Source: Aristolochia californica
Lineage: Eukaryota; Streptophyta; Magnoliopsida; Piperales; Aristolochiaceae
Reading direction: 5' to 3'
DNA length: 64,000 nucleotides
Assembly (NCBI GenBank): GCA_029961685.1
Contig: JARWKL010000002.1
Location: 28,426,908 to 28,490,907, forward strand
The position numbers and the translations under genes are program-made. The first letter of the stretch is position 1. Each line of letters starts with the position of its first letter. Positions 22,901 to 36,500 of the stretch are shown here, in pieces. Under the pieces are notes generated by a model. It was given only the letters and a program-made list of their open reading frames with translations, was not told the DNA's origin and searched no databases.

Positions 22901-25900
22901 ATACATAGACTCCAAAATTTTCATTTTGTTGTGACCGTTTTTTTTACGTGAAAAGTAGGACAAGTTTGGATTTGAAAATCAATTGAACATCCAAAATGGA
23001 AATGTACAAATGCTGAGAGAGATAATTCCAAAAAGTATATGTGATTTTGAGGATAGGCAAAAAGTTGGTTGTTTGGCTCTGGTAAATATCGAACCACACG
23101 TTAACTTGAGAATTTAATTTTTTCTACACCTTGAAAATTTTGGATCATTAGGTCATTTGCATCTTCAACATGTTTCTGGCGTGCATATCCACCACATTTA
23201 AAACATGTTAGGATCAATTAGAAATCTCTTTCATATAAAAATCCACAAATCTATTAAGGGTTGTACTAGTGGAATTTCCAAAACATGGATAACAAAACTT
23301 TGGAGTTCATTTCTAGTGCGTGAAATAATTCTCTTCTCTTACATTTATTATAATTTTTATATTTTTTTTCATTCGTAAGCTCTAAAATTTTTCATTTTGT
23401 TGTGATAGTTTTGTTTACAAGAAAAGTGCGACAAGTTTGGATTTGAAAAAAAATGAACATGCAAAATGGAAATTCACAAATGCTGAGAGAGATAATTCCA
23501 AAAAGTATCTGTGATTTCTAAGGATAGGTAAAAAGTGGGTTGTTTGGCCCTGGTAAATATTCAACGACATGTTAACTTTATATTTTAATTTTTTCCCTTC
23601 CTAGAAACTTTTAGATCATTAGGTCATTTCCATCTTCAACATGTTTCTGGCATGCATATCCACCATATTTAAAACATGTTAGGATCAATTAGAAATCTCG
23701 TTCTTATAAAATTCCACCAAGCTATTTGGGGTTGTACTAGTGGAATTTCTCAAACATGGATAACAAAACTTTGGAGTTCATTTTTAGTGGATGAAATAAT
23801 TTTCTGCAGTTACATTTATTATTGTTTTCAAATTTGTTTGCATACATAAACTCTAAAACTTTCATTTTGTTGTGATCATTTTGTTTAAGAGAGAAGTGGA
23901 ACAAGTTTTGATTTGAAAATAAATTGAACGTCCAAAATGGAAATGCACAAATGCTGAGAGAGATAATTCAAAAAAATATCTGTGATTTTTAAGGAGAGGA
24001 AAAAGTGGGTTGCTTGGCTCTCGTAAATATCCAACCACACGTTAACTTGAGAATTTAATTTTTTCTACTCCTTGAAATTTTTGGATCATTAGGTCATTTG
24101 GTTCTTCAACATGTTTGTGGCATGCATATCTACCACATTTAAAACATATTAGGATCAATTAGGAAATTTTTTCTTTTTAAATTCCACCAAGCTATACGGG
24201 GTTGTACTAGTGGAATTTCCTAAACATGGATAACAAAACTTTGGAGTTCTTTTTTAGTGAGTGAAATAAATTCCTTCACTTACATTTATTATAGTTTTCA
24301 AATTTTTATGCACACATAAACTCTTAATTTTTCCTTTTGTTGTGATCATTTTGTTTACGCGAAATGTGGGACAAGTTTGGATTTGACAAAAAATTGTACA
24401 TCCAAAATGGAAATGCATAAATTATGAGAGAGATAATTCCAAAAAGTATCTGTGATTTTTAAGGATTGGCAAAAAGTGGGTTGTTTGGCTCTGGTAAATA
24501 TCCAACCGCACATTAACTTGAGAATTTAATTTTTTCTACTCTTTGAAATTTTGGGATCTTTAGGTCATTTGCATCTTCAACATGTTTATGGCATGCCTAT
24601 CCACCACATTTAAAACAAGTTAGGATCAATTAGAAATCTCTTTCTTATAAAATCCCACCAAGCTATTACGGGTTGTACTAGTAGAATTTCCCAAACATGG
24701 ATAGTTCATTTTTATTGCGTGAAATTATTTTCTTCACATACATTTATTATAGTTTTCAAATTTTTTTTTGCATACAAAAACTCTAAAATTTTCATTTTGT
24801 TGTGATCGTTTTGTTTACGAGAAAAGTGGGACAAGTTTGGATTTGAAAAAAAACTTGAACATCCAAATTGGAAACTCACAAATGCTGAGAGAGATAATTC
24901 CAAAAAGTATCTAAAATTTATAAGGATTGGCAAAAAGTGGGTTGTTTGGCTCTGGTAAAATATCCATCCACACATTAACTTGATAATTTAATTTTTTCTA
25001 CTCCTTGAAATTTTTATATCATTAGGTCATTTGCATCTTCAACATGTTTCTGCCATGCACATCAACCACATTTAAAACATTTTAGGATCAATTAGAAATC
25101 TCTTTCTTATAAAATTCCACCAAGCTATTAGGGTTTGTAGTAGTGGAATTTCCCAAACATGGATAACAAAGCTTGGGTGTTCATTTTTAGTGCGTGAAAT
25201 AATTTTCTTCACTTACATTTATTATAGTTTTCAAAATTTTTTAGATATATAAACTTTAAAATTTTCATTTTGCTGTGAACATTTCTTTTACAACAAAAGT
25301 GGGAGAAGTTTGGATTCAAAAAAAATTGAACATCGAAAATGGAAATGCAGAAATGCTGAGAGAGATAATTTCAAAAAGTATCTGTGATTTTTAGGGATAG
25401 GCAAAAAGTGGGTTCTTTGGCTCTGGTATATATCCAACCACACGTTAACTTGAGAATTTAATTTTTTTCTACTCCTTGAAATTTTTGGATCATTAGGTCA
25501 TTTGCATCATGTTTGTGGCATGCATATCCACCACATTTAAAACATCTTAGGATCAATTTGAAACCTCTTTCTTATAAAATTCCGCCATTCAATTAGGGGT
25601 TGTACTAGTGGACTTTCTCCAACATGGATAAATAAACTTTGGAGTTCATTTTTAGTGCGTGAAATAATTTTCTTCACTTACATTTATTATAGTTTTCAAA
25701 TTTTTTTGCATATATAAACTCTAAAATTTTCGTTTTGTTGTGTACGTTTTGTTTACGAGAAAAGTGGGACAAGTTTGGATTTGAAAAAAAAATTGAACAT
25801 CAAAAATGGAAATACACAAATGCTGAGAGAGATAATTCCAAAACGTATCTGTAATTTTTAAGAATAGACAAAAAGTGGGATGTTTGGGTCTGGTAAATAT

Positions 25901-26477
25901 CCAACCACACGTTAACTTGAGAATTTATTTTTTTCTACTCCTTGAAAATTTTGGATCATTAGGTCATTTGCATCACGTTTCTGGCATGCATATCTACCAC
26001 ATTTCAAACATATTAGGATCAATTAGAAATCTCCTTCTTACAAAATTCCACCAAGCTATTAGGGGTTGTACTAGTGGAATTTCCCAAGCATGGAGAACAA
26101 AACTTTGGAGTTCATTTTTAGAGAGTGAAATAATTTTTCTTACTTACATTTATTATAGTTTTCAAAATTTTTTGCATACATAAACTCTAAAATTTTCATT
26201 TTGTTGTAATCGTTTTGTTAACAGAAAAGTTGGACACGTTTTGATTTGAAAAAAAATTGCACATCCAAAATGGAAATGCACAAATGCTGAGTGAGATAAT
26301 TCCAAAATGTATCTATGATTTTTAAGGATAGGCAAAAAGTGGGTTGTTTGGCTCTGGTAAATATCCAACCACACGTTAACTTGAGAATTTAATTTTCTTT
26401 ACTCGAAATTTTTGGATCATTAGGTCATTTGCATCTTCAACATGTTTCTGGCATGCATACCCGCCACATTTAAAACA
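19778..26477 (+). repeat. Short-monomer domain, subfamily B (~470 bp)
   Basis: Anchors are 19925, 20396, 20865, 21335, 21790, 22259, 22735, 23205, 23676, 24146, 24617, 25079, 25544, 26010 and 26477; spacing is mostly 462-476 bp. The monomer at 21335 is 455 bp because it lacks the ATTATAGTTTTCAA stretch. None has the ~200 bp module: TTTTTAAGGATAGGCAAAAA is continuous. The diagnostic trait is GTGATCGTTTTGTTTACGAG, where subfamily A has GTGATCTATTTGCCTTATC before TTTTTGTTTACGAG. TTTGGAGTTC and CCAACCACACG are fixed apart from rare exceptions, for example GGGTGTTC near 25164. Confidence 0.92.
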
Positions 26478-27082
26478 TGTTAGCATCAATTAGAAATCTC
26501 TTTCTTATAAAATTCCACCAAGCTATTAGGGGTTGTACTAATGGAATTTCCCAAACATTGATAACAAAACTTTGGATTTCATTTTTAGTGCGTGAAATAA
26601 TTTTCTTCACTCACATTTATTATAGTTTTCAATTTTTTTTGCATACATGAACTCTAAAATTTTTATTTTGTTTACGGGAAAGGTGGGACAAGTTTGGATT
26701 TGAAAAGAACTAGACCACCCAAAATGGAAATGCACAAATGCTGAGAGAGATAATTCCAAAAAGTATCTCTGATTTTGAAGGATAGGCAAAATGTGGGATG
26801 TTTGGCTCTGGTATATATCCAACCACAAGTTAACTTGAGAATTTAATTTTTTCTACTCCATGAATTTTTTGGATCATTAGGTCATTTGCATCTTCAACAT
26901 GTTTCTAGCATGCATACCCACCACATTTAAGACATGTTAGGGTCAATTAGAAATCTCTTTCTTATAAAATTCCACCAGGCTATTAGGGTTTGTACTAGTG
27001 GTATTTCATAAACATGGATAACAAAACTTTGGAGTTCATTTTTAGTTCTTGAAATAATTTTTTTAACTTGCATTTATTATTG

Positions 27083-29412
27083 TTTTCAAATTTTTTAGCA
27101 TACATGAACACTAAAATTTTCATTTTGTTTACGAGAAAAATAAGACAAGTTTGGATTTGAAAAAAAATTGAACATAAAAAAATGGAAATGCAAAAACTGC
27201 TAAGAGAGATAATTCCAAAAAGTATCTCTGATTTTGAAGGATAGGCAAAAAGTTGGGTGTTTGGCTCTGGTAAATATCCAACAACACGTAAACTTGAGAA
27301 TTTAATTTTTTCTACTCGAAATTTTTGGATCATTAGGTCATTTGCATCTTCAACATGTTTGTGCCATGCATACCAACCACATTTAAAACATGTTAGGATC
27401 AATTAGAAATCTCTTTCTTATAAAATTCCACCAAGCTATTAGGGGTTGTAGTAGTAGAATTTCCCAAACGTGGATAACAAAACTTTGGAGTTCATTTTTA
27501 GTGCGTGAAATAATTTTCTTTCATTACAATTTTTGTAGTTTTCAAATTTTGATGCATACATAAACTCTAAAATTTTCATTTTGATGTCATCGTTTTGTTA
27601 ACGAGAAAAGTGGGACAAGTTTGGATTTGGGAAAAAACTGAACATCCAAAATGGAAATGTGAGTTGTTTGGTTTTGGTATCTGTGATTTTTAAAGATAGG
27701 CAAAAAGTCGGTTGTTTGGCTGTGGTAAATATCCAACCACACGTTAACTTGAGAATTTAATTTTTTCAACTCCTTGAAATTTTTAGATCATTAGGTCATT
27801 TGCATCATCAACATGTTTCTGGCATGCATATCCACCACAGATTAAACATGTTAGGATCAATTAGAAATCTCTTTCTTATAAAATTCCAACTAGCTATTAG
27901 TGGTTATACTAGTGGAATTTCCCAAACAAGGATAACAAAACTTTGGAGTTCATTTTTAGTGCGTGACATAATTTTCTTCACTTACATTTATTTTAGTTTT
28001 CAAATTTTTTTGCATACATGAACTCTAAAATTTTGATTTCGTTTACGAGAAAAGTGGGACAAGTTTCGATTTGAAAAAAAATTGAACATCCAAAATGGAA
28101 ATGCACAAATGCTGAGAGAGATAATTCCAAAAAGTATCTCTGATATTGATGCATAGGCAAAAAGTGGGTAGTTTGTCTCTGGTAAATATCCAACCACAAG
28201 TTAACTTAAGAATTTAATTTTTTCTACACCTTGAAATTTTTTTATCATTAGGTCATTTCCATCTTCAACATGTTTCTGGCATGCCTACCCACCACATTTA
28301 AAACATGTTAGGATATGTAAGAAGTCTAATTCTTATAAAATTCCACAAGCAATTAGGGGATGTACTAGTGGAATTTCCCAAACATGGATAAGAAAACTGC
28401 GGAGTTCATTTGTAGTGCATGAAATAACTTTCTTCACTTACATTTATTTTAGTTTTCAAATTTTTTTGCATACACGAACTCAAACATTTTCGTTTTGTTT
28501 AAGAGAAAAGTGGAACAAGTTTAATTTTGAAAAAAAAAATTGAACATCCAAAATGGAAATACACAAATGCTGAGAGAGATAATTCCAAAAAGTTTCTATG
28601 ATTTGGAAGGATAGGCAAAAAACGGGTTGTTTGGCTCTGGTAAAGATCCAACCACAAATTAACTTGAGAATTTTAATTTTTCTACTCCATAAATTTTTTG
28701 GATCATTAGGTCATTTGCATCTTCAACATGTTTCTGGCATGCATACCCACCACATTTAAAACATGTTAGGATCAAATAGAAATCTCTTTCTTATAAAATT
28801 CCACCAAGCTATTAGGGTTTGTACTAGTGGTATTTCCTAAACATGGATAACAAAACTTTGCAGTTCATTTTTAGTGCTTAAAATATTTTTTTTCAATTAC
28901 ATTTATTATAGTTTTCAAATTTTTTAGCATACATGAACACTTAAATTTTCATTTTGTTTACGAGAAAAATACGACAAGTTTGGATTTGAAAAAAAATTGA
29001 ACATCAAAAAAGGAAATGCAAAAACTGCTAAGAGAGATAATTCCAAAAGGTATCTCTGATTTTGAAGGATAGGCAAAAAGTTGGGTGTTAGGCTCTGGTA
29101 AATATCCAACCACACGTCAACTTGAGAATTTAATTTTTTCTACTCCTTGAAATTTTTGGATCATTAGGTCATTTGCATCTTCAACATGTTTGTGGCATGC
29201 ATACCAACTGTATTTAAAACATGTTAGGATCAATTAGAAATCTCTTTCATATAAAGTTCCACCAAGCTATTAGGGGTTGTACAAGTGGAATTTCCGGATA
29301 ACAAAACTTTGGAGTTCATTTTTACTGCATGAAATAATTTTCTTCACTTACATTTATTCTAGTTTTCAAACTTTTTTGCATACATGAACTCTAAAATTTT
29401 CATTTTGTTTAC
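27083..29412 (+). repeat. 2.33 kb duplicated segment, copy 1 (4107 bp offset)
   Basis: Sequence from 27083 to about 29412 recurs at 31190-33519 with a constant offset of 4107 bp. This is seen at anchors 27390/31497, 27848/31955, 28305/32412, 28763/32870 and 29221/33328. Landmarks shared only by these copies include TTTTTTAGCATACATGAACA, AATTTTGATGCATACATAAA and GGAATTTCCGGATAACAAAA, the last being a 9 bp-short form. I noted about ten single-base differences over 2.3 kb. Left of 27083 and right of 29412 the two loci differ clearly. Confidence 0.9.
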
Positions 29413-31189
29413 AAGAAAAGTGGGACAAGTTTAGATTTTAAAAAAAATTGAACATCCAAAATGGAAATGCACAAATGCTGAGAGAGATAATTCCAAAAAG
29501 TATCTTTGATTTTGAAGGATAGGCTAAAAGTGGGTTGCTTGGCTCTAGTAAATATCCAACCACACGTTAACTTGAGAATTTAATTTTTCTACTCCTTGAA
29601 AATTTTGGATCAAGAGGTCATTTGCATCTTCAACATGTTGATGGCAAGCATACCCACCACATTTAAAACATGTTAGGATCAATTAGAAATCTCTTTCTTA
29701 TAAAATTTCACCAAGCTATTAGGGGTTGTACTAGTGGAATTTCCCAAACGTGGATAACAAAACTTTGGAGTTCATTTTTAGTGCGTGAAATAATTTTCTA
29801 CACTTACATTTATTATAGTTTTCAAATTTTTTTGCATACATGAACTCTAAAATGTTCATTTTATTTACGAGAAAAGTGGGACAAGTTTGGATTTGAAAAA
29901 ATATTGAACATCCAAAATGGAAATGCACAAATGCTGAGAGAGATAATTCCAAAAAGTATCTCTGATTTTGAAGGGTAGGCAAAAAGTGGGTTGTTTGGAT
30001 CTGGTAAATATCCAACCACACGTTAACTTAAGAATTTAATTTTTTTCTAATAGAAATTTTTGGATCATTAGGTCATTTGCATCTTCAACATGTTTTTGGC
30101 ATGCATTCCCACAACATTTAAAACATGTTAGGATCAATTAGAAATCTCTTTCTTATAAAATTCCACCAAGCTATTTGGGGTTGTACTAGTGGAATTTTCC
30201 AAACATGGATAACAAAACTTTGGAGTTCTTTTTTGGCACGTGAAATAACTTTCTTCACTTACATTTATTATAGTTTTCAAATTTTTTTGCATACATGAAC
30301 TCTAAAATTTTCATTTTGTTTACTGGAAAAGTGGCACAAGTTTGGATTTTAAAAAAAATTGAACAACCATAATGGAAATGCAAAAAGTGCTGAGAGAGAT
30401 AATTCCTAAAAGTATCTCTGATTTTGAAGGATAGGCAAAAAGTGGGCTGTTTGGTTCTAGTAAATGTCCAACCACAAGTTTACTTGAGAATTTATTTTTT
30501 GCTACTCCTTGAAATTTTTGGATCATTAGGTCATTTGCATCTTCAACATGTTTGTGGCATGCATTCCCACAACAGTTAAAACATGTTAGGATCAATTAGA
30601 AATCTCTTTCTTATAAAATTCCACCAAGCTATTTGGGGTTGTACTAGTGGAATTTTCCAAACATGGATAACAAAACTTTGGAGTTCATTTTTACCGCGTG
30701 AAATAACTTTCTTCACTTACATTTATTATAGTTTTCAAATTTTTTTGCATACATGAACTCTAAAATTTTCTTTTTGTTCACAGGAAAAGTGGCACAAGTT
30801 TGGATTTTAAAAAAAATTGAACATCCAAATTGGAAATGCAAAAAATGCTGAGAGAGATAATTTCAAAAATTATCTCTGATTTTGAAGGATAGGCAAAAAG
30901 TTGGCAGTTTGGTTATGGTAAATATCCAACAAAAAGTTAACTTGAGAATATAATTTTTTCTACTCCTCAAAATTTTTGCATCATTAGGTCATTTGCATCT
31001 TCAACATGTTTGTGGCATGCATACCCACAACATTTAAAACATGTTAGGATCAATTAGAAATCTCTTTCTTATAAAATTCCACCAAGCTATTAGGGGTTGT
31101 ACTAGTGGAATTTCCCAAACATGGATAACAAAACTTTGCAGTTCATTTTTAGTGCGTTAAATAATTTTCTTCACTTACATTTTTTATAG
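29413..31189 (+). repeat. Subfamily C monomers between the two 4107-bp-offset copies
   Basis: Anchors are 29670, 30125, 30583 and 31041. The monomers at 30125 and 30583 are closely similar neighbours (GCTATTTGGGGTTG, AAGTGGCACAAGTTTGG and TTTGTGGCATGCATTCCCAC are nearby). With copy 1 this stretch makes one 4107 bp period, but it is not repeated after copy 2. Confidence 0.82.
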
Positions 31190-33519
31190 TTTTCAAATTT
31201 TTTAGCATACATGAACACTAAAATTTTCATTTTGTTTACGAGAAAAATAAGACAAGTTTGGATTTGAAAAAAAATTGAACATAAAAAAATGGAAATGCAA
31301 AAACTGCTAAGAGAGATAATTCCAAAAAGTATCTCTGATTTTGAAGGATAGGCAAAAAGTTGGGTGTTTGGCTCTGGTAAATATCCAACAACACGTAAAC
31401 TTGAGAATTTAATTTTTTCTACTCGAAATTTTTGGATCATTAGGTCATTTGCATCTTCAACATGTTTGTGCCATGCATACCAACCACATTTAAAACATGT
31501 TAGGATCAATTAGAAATCTCTTTCTTATAAAATTCCACCAAGCTATTAGGGGTTGTAGTAGTAGAATTTCCCAAACGTGGATAACAAAACTTTGGAGTTC
31601 ATTTTTAGTGCGTGAAATAATTTTCTTTCATTACAATTTTTGTAGTTTTCAAATTTTGATGCATACATAAACTCTAAAATTTTCATTTTGATGTCATCGT
31701 TTTGTTAACGAGAAAAGTGGGACAAGTTTGGATTTGGGAAAAAACTGAACATCCAAAATGGAAATGTGAGTTGTTTGGTTTTGGTATCTGTGATTTTTAA
31801 AGATAGGCAAAAAGTCGGTTGTTTGGCTTTGGTAAATATCCAACCACACGTTAACTTGAGAATTTAATTTTTTCAACTCCTTGAAATTTTTAGATCATTA
31901 GGTCATTTGCATCATCAACATGTTTCTGGCATGCATATCCACCACAGATTAAACATGTTAGGATCAATTAGAAATCTCTTTCTTATAAAATTCCAACTAG
32001 CTATTAGTGGTTATACTAGTGGAATTTCCCAAACAAGGATAACAAAACTTTGGAGTTCATTTTTAGTGCGTGACATAATTTTCTTCACTTACATTTATTT
32101 TAGTTTTCAAATTTTTTTGCATACATGAACTCTAAAATTTTGATTTCGTTTACGAGAAAAGTGGGACAAGTTTCGATTTGAAAAAAAATTGAACATCCAA
32201 AATGGAAATGCACAAATGCTGAGAGAGATAATTCCAAAAAGTATCTCTGATTTTGATGCATAGGCAAAAAGTGGGTAGTTTGTCTCTGGTAAATATCCAA
32301 CCACAAGTTAACTTAAGAATTTAATTTTTTCTACACCTTGAAATTTTTTTATCATTAGGTCATTTCCATCTTCAACATGTTTCTGGCATGCCTACCCACC
32401 ACATTTAAAACATGTTAGGATATATAAGAAGTCTAATTCTTATAAAATTCCACAAGCAATTAGGGGATGTACTAGTGGAATTTCCCAAACATGGATAAGA
32501 AAACTGCGGAGTTCATTTGTAGTGCATGAAATAACTTTCTTCACTTACATTTATTTTAGTTTTCAAATTTTTTTGCATACACGAACTCAAACATTTTCGT
32601 TTTGTTTAAGAGAAAAGTGGAACAAGTTTAATTTTGAAAAAAAAAATTGAACATCCAAAATGGAAATACACAAATGCTGAGAGAGATAATTCCAAAAAGT
32701 TTCTATGATTTGGAAGGATAGGCAAAAAACGGGTTGTTTGGCTCTGGTAAAGATCCAACCACAAATTAACTTGAGAATTTTAATTTTTCTACTCCATAAA
32801 TTTTTTGGATCATTAGGTCATTTGCATCTTCAACATGTTTCTGGCATGCATACCCACCACATTTAAAACATGTTAGGATCAAATAGAAATCTCTTTCTTA
32901 TAAAATTCCACCAAGCTATTAGGGTTTGTACTAGTGGTATTTCCTAAACATGGATAACAAAACTTTGCAGTTCATTTTTAGTGCTTAAAATATTTTTTTT
33001 CAATTACATTTATTATAGTTTTCAAATTTTTTAGCATACATGAACACTTAAATTTTCATTTTGTTTACGAGAAAAATATGACAAGTTTGGATTTGAAAAA
33101 AAATTGAACATCAAAAATGGAAATGCAAAAACTGTTAAGAGAGATAATTCCAAAAGGTATCTCTGATTTTGAAGGATAGGCAAAAAGTTGGGTGTTAGGC
33201 TCTGGTAAATATCCAACCACACGTCAACTTGAGAATTTAATTTTTTCTACTCCTTGAAATTTTTGGATCATTAGGTCATTTGCATCTTCAACATGTTTGT
33301 GGCATGCATACCAACTGTATTTAAAACATGTTAGGATCAATTAGAAATCTCTTTCATATAAAGTTCCACCAAGCTATTAGGGGTTGTACAAGTGGAATTT
33401 CCGGATAACAAAACTTTGGAGTTCATTTTTACTGCATGAAATAATTTTCTTCGCTTACATTTATTCTAGTTTTCAAACTTTTTTGCATACATGAACTCTA
33501 AAATTTTCATTTTGTTTAC
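31190..33519 (+). repeat. 2.33 kb duplicated segment, copy 2
   Basis: Counterpart of 27083-29412. Differences spotted: TGATTTTGATGC for TGATATTGATGC (about 32249), CTTTGGTAAAT for CTGTGGTAAAT (about 31829), ATATATAAG for ATATGTAAG (about 32430), AATATGAC for AATACGAC (about 33077), AACTGTTAAG for AACTGCTAAG (about 33130) and TTCGCTTAC for TTCACTTAC (about 33451). The right edge lies near 33520, where ACGAGAAAAGTTGG replaces ACAAGAAAAGTGGG. Confidence 0.9.
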
Positions 33520-36500
33520 GAGAAAAGTTGGACAAGTTTCGATTTGAAAAAAAATTGAACATCCCAAATGGAAATGCACAAATGCTAAGAGAGATAATTC
33601 CAAAAAGTATCTCTGATTTTGAAGGATAGGCAAAAAGTGGGTTGTTTGCCTCTGGTAAAAACCAACCACTCATCAACATGAGAATTTAATTTTTTCTACT
33701 CCTTGAAATTTTTCGATCATTAGGTCATTTGCATCTTCAACATGTTTCTGGCATGCATACCCACCCCATTTAAAACATGTAAGGATCAATTAGAAATCAG
33801 TTTCTTATAAAATTCCACCAAGTTATTAGGGGTTGAACTAGTGGAATTTCCCAAACATGGATAACAAAACTTTGGAGTTCATTTTGAGTCCGTGAAACAA
33901 TTTTCTTCACTTACATTTATTATTTTTTTCAAATTTTTTTGCTTACATGAACTCTAAAATTTTCCTTTTGTTATCGAGAAAAGTGGGACAAGTTTGGATT
34001 TGAAAAAAAAATGAGCATAAAAAATGGACATGGAAAAAGTGCTGAGTGAGATAATTCCAAAAAGTATCTTTGATTTTGAAGGATAGGCAAAAAGTGGGTT
34101 GTTTGGTTCCGGTAAATATCCAACCACACGTTAACTTGAGAATTTAATTTTTTCTACTCCATGAAATTTTTAGATCATTAGGTGATTTGCCTCTTCAACA
34201 TGTTTTTGGCATGCATACCCACCACATTTAAAACATGTTAGGATCAATTACAAAACTCATTCCGATAAAATTTCACCAAGCTATTAGGGGTTGTACTAGT
34301 GGAATTTTTCAAACATGGATAACAAAACTTTGGAGTTCATTTTGAGTGCGTGAAACAATTTTCTTCACTTACTTTTATTATAGTTTTCAATTTTGTTTGT
34401 ATACATGAACTCTAAAACTTTTATTTTGTTTACGAGAAAAGTTGGACAAGTTTGGATTTGAAAAAAAATTAAACATCAAAAATTTAAATTCAAAAGTGCT
34501 AAGAGAGATAATTCATAAAAGTATCTCTGATTTTGAAGGATAGGCAAAAAGTGGGTTGTTTGGTTCTGGTAAATATCCAACCACACGTTAACTTGAGAAT
34601 TTATTATTTTCTACTCCAAGAAATTTTTAGATCATTAGGTCATTTGCCTCTTCAACATGTTTTTTGCATGCATACCCACCACATTTAAAACATGTTAGGA
34701 TTAATTAGAAAACTCTTACTGATAAAATTCCATCAAGCTTTAGGGTTTGTACTAGTGGAATTTACCAAACATGGATAACACAACTTTGGAGTTCATTTGT
34801 AGTGTGTGAAAAAATTTTCTTCACTTACATTTATTATAGTTTTCCAGTTTTTTTGCATACATGAACTCTAAAATTTTCATTTTGTTTACGAGAAAAGTGG
34901 GACAAGTTTGGATTTGAAAAAAAATTGAACATGCAAAAAGGAAATACACAGATTCTGAATGTGATAATTCCAAAAAGTATCTCTGATTTTGAAGGATAGG
35001 TAGAAAGTGGGTTGTTTGGCTCTTGTAAATATCCACCCACATGTTAACTTGAGAATTTAATTTCTTCTACTCCTTCAAATTTTTGGATCATTAGGTCATT
35101 TGCATCTTCAACATGTTTCTAGCATGCATACCAACCACATTTAAAACATGTTAGGATCAATTAGAAATCTCTTTCTTATAAAATTCCACCAAGCTATTAG
35201 TGGTTGTACTAGTGGAAATTCCCAAACATGGATAACAAAACTTTGGAGTTCATTTTTAGTCCGTGAAATAATTTTCTTCACTTACATTTCTTATAGTTTT
35301 CAAATTTTTTTGGATACATGAACTCTAAAATTTTCTTTTTGTTTACGAGAAAACTGGGACAACTTTGGATTTGAAAAAAAATTGATAATCAAAAATGGAA
35401 ATGCAAAAAGTGGTGAGAGAGATAATTCCAAAAAGTATCTCTGATTTTGAAGGATAGCAAAAAAGTGGGTTGTTTGGCTCTGGTAAATATCCAACCATAC
35501 GTTAACTTGAGAATTTAATTTTTTATACTCCTTGAAATTTTTAGATCATTAGGTCATTTGCATCTTCAACATGTTTGTGGCATGCATACCCACCTCAATT
35601 AAAACATGTTACGATCAATTATAAATCTCTTTCTTATAAAATTTCACCAAGCTATTAGGGTTTGTACTAGTGGATTTTCCCAAAGATGGATCACAAAACT
35701 TTGGAGTTCATTTTTAGCGCATGAAATAATTTTTTGCACTTTCATTTATTATAGTTTTCAAATTGTTTTGCATACATGAACTCTAAAATTTTCATTTTGT
35801 TTATGAGAAAAGTGGGACAAATTTGGATTCCAAAAAAAATTGAACATCAAAAATGGAAATGCAAAACGAGTTGAGAGAGATAATTCCAAAAAGTATCTCT
35901 GATTTTGAAGAAAAGCCAAAAAGTGGGTTGTTTGGCTCTGGTAAATATCCAACCACACGTTAACTTGAGAATTTAATTTTTTTTACTCCTTGAAATTTTT
36001 GGATCAATAGGTCATTTGCATCTTCAACATGTTTCTGTCCTACAAACCCACCACATTTAAAACATGTTAGGATCAATTCGAAATCTCTTTCTTATAAAAT
36101 TCCACCAAGCTATTTGGGGTTGTACTAGTGGAATTTCCCAAACATGGATAACAAAATGTTGGAGTTCATTTTTAGTGCGTGAAATGATTTTCTTTACTTA
36201 CATTTATTATATTTTTCAAATTTTTATGCATCCATGAACTCTTAAATTTTCATTTTGTTTACGAGAAAAGTGGGACATGTTTGGATTTGAAAAAAAATTG
36301 AACTTCCAAAATGGAAATGCACAAATACTGAAAGAGATAATTCCAAAAAGTATATTTGGTTCTAAAGGTTAGGCAAAAAGTGGGTTGTTTGGCTCTGGTT
36401 AATATCCAATCACACGTTAACATGAAAATTTTATTTTTTCTACTCGAAATTTTTGGATCATTAGGTCATTTGCATATTCAACATTTTTCTGGCATGCATA

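Noticed and set aside
26995..27402. 135-codon minus-strand frame (longest in the window) and its 112-codon partner at 31171-31509
   Set aside because: Both are the same satellite segment in the 4107 bp duplicated copies. The frame crosses a monomer boundary and is closed in most other monomers.
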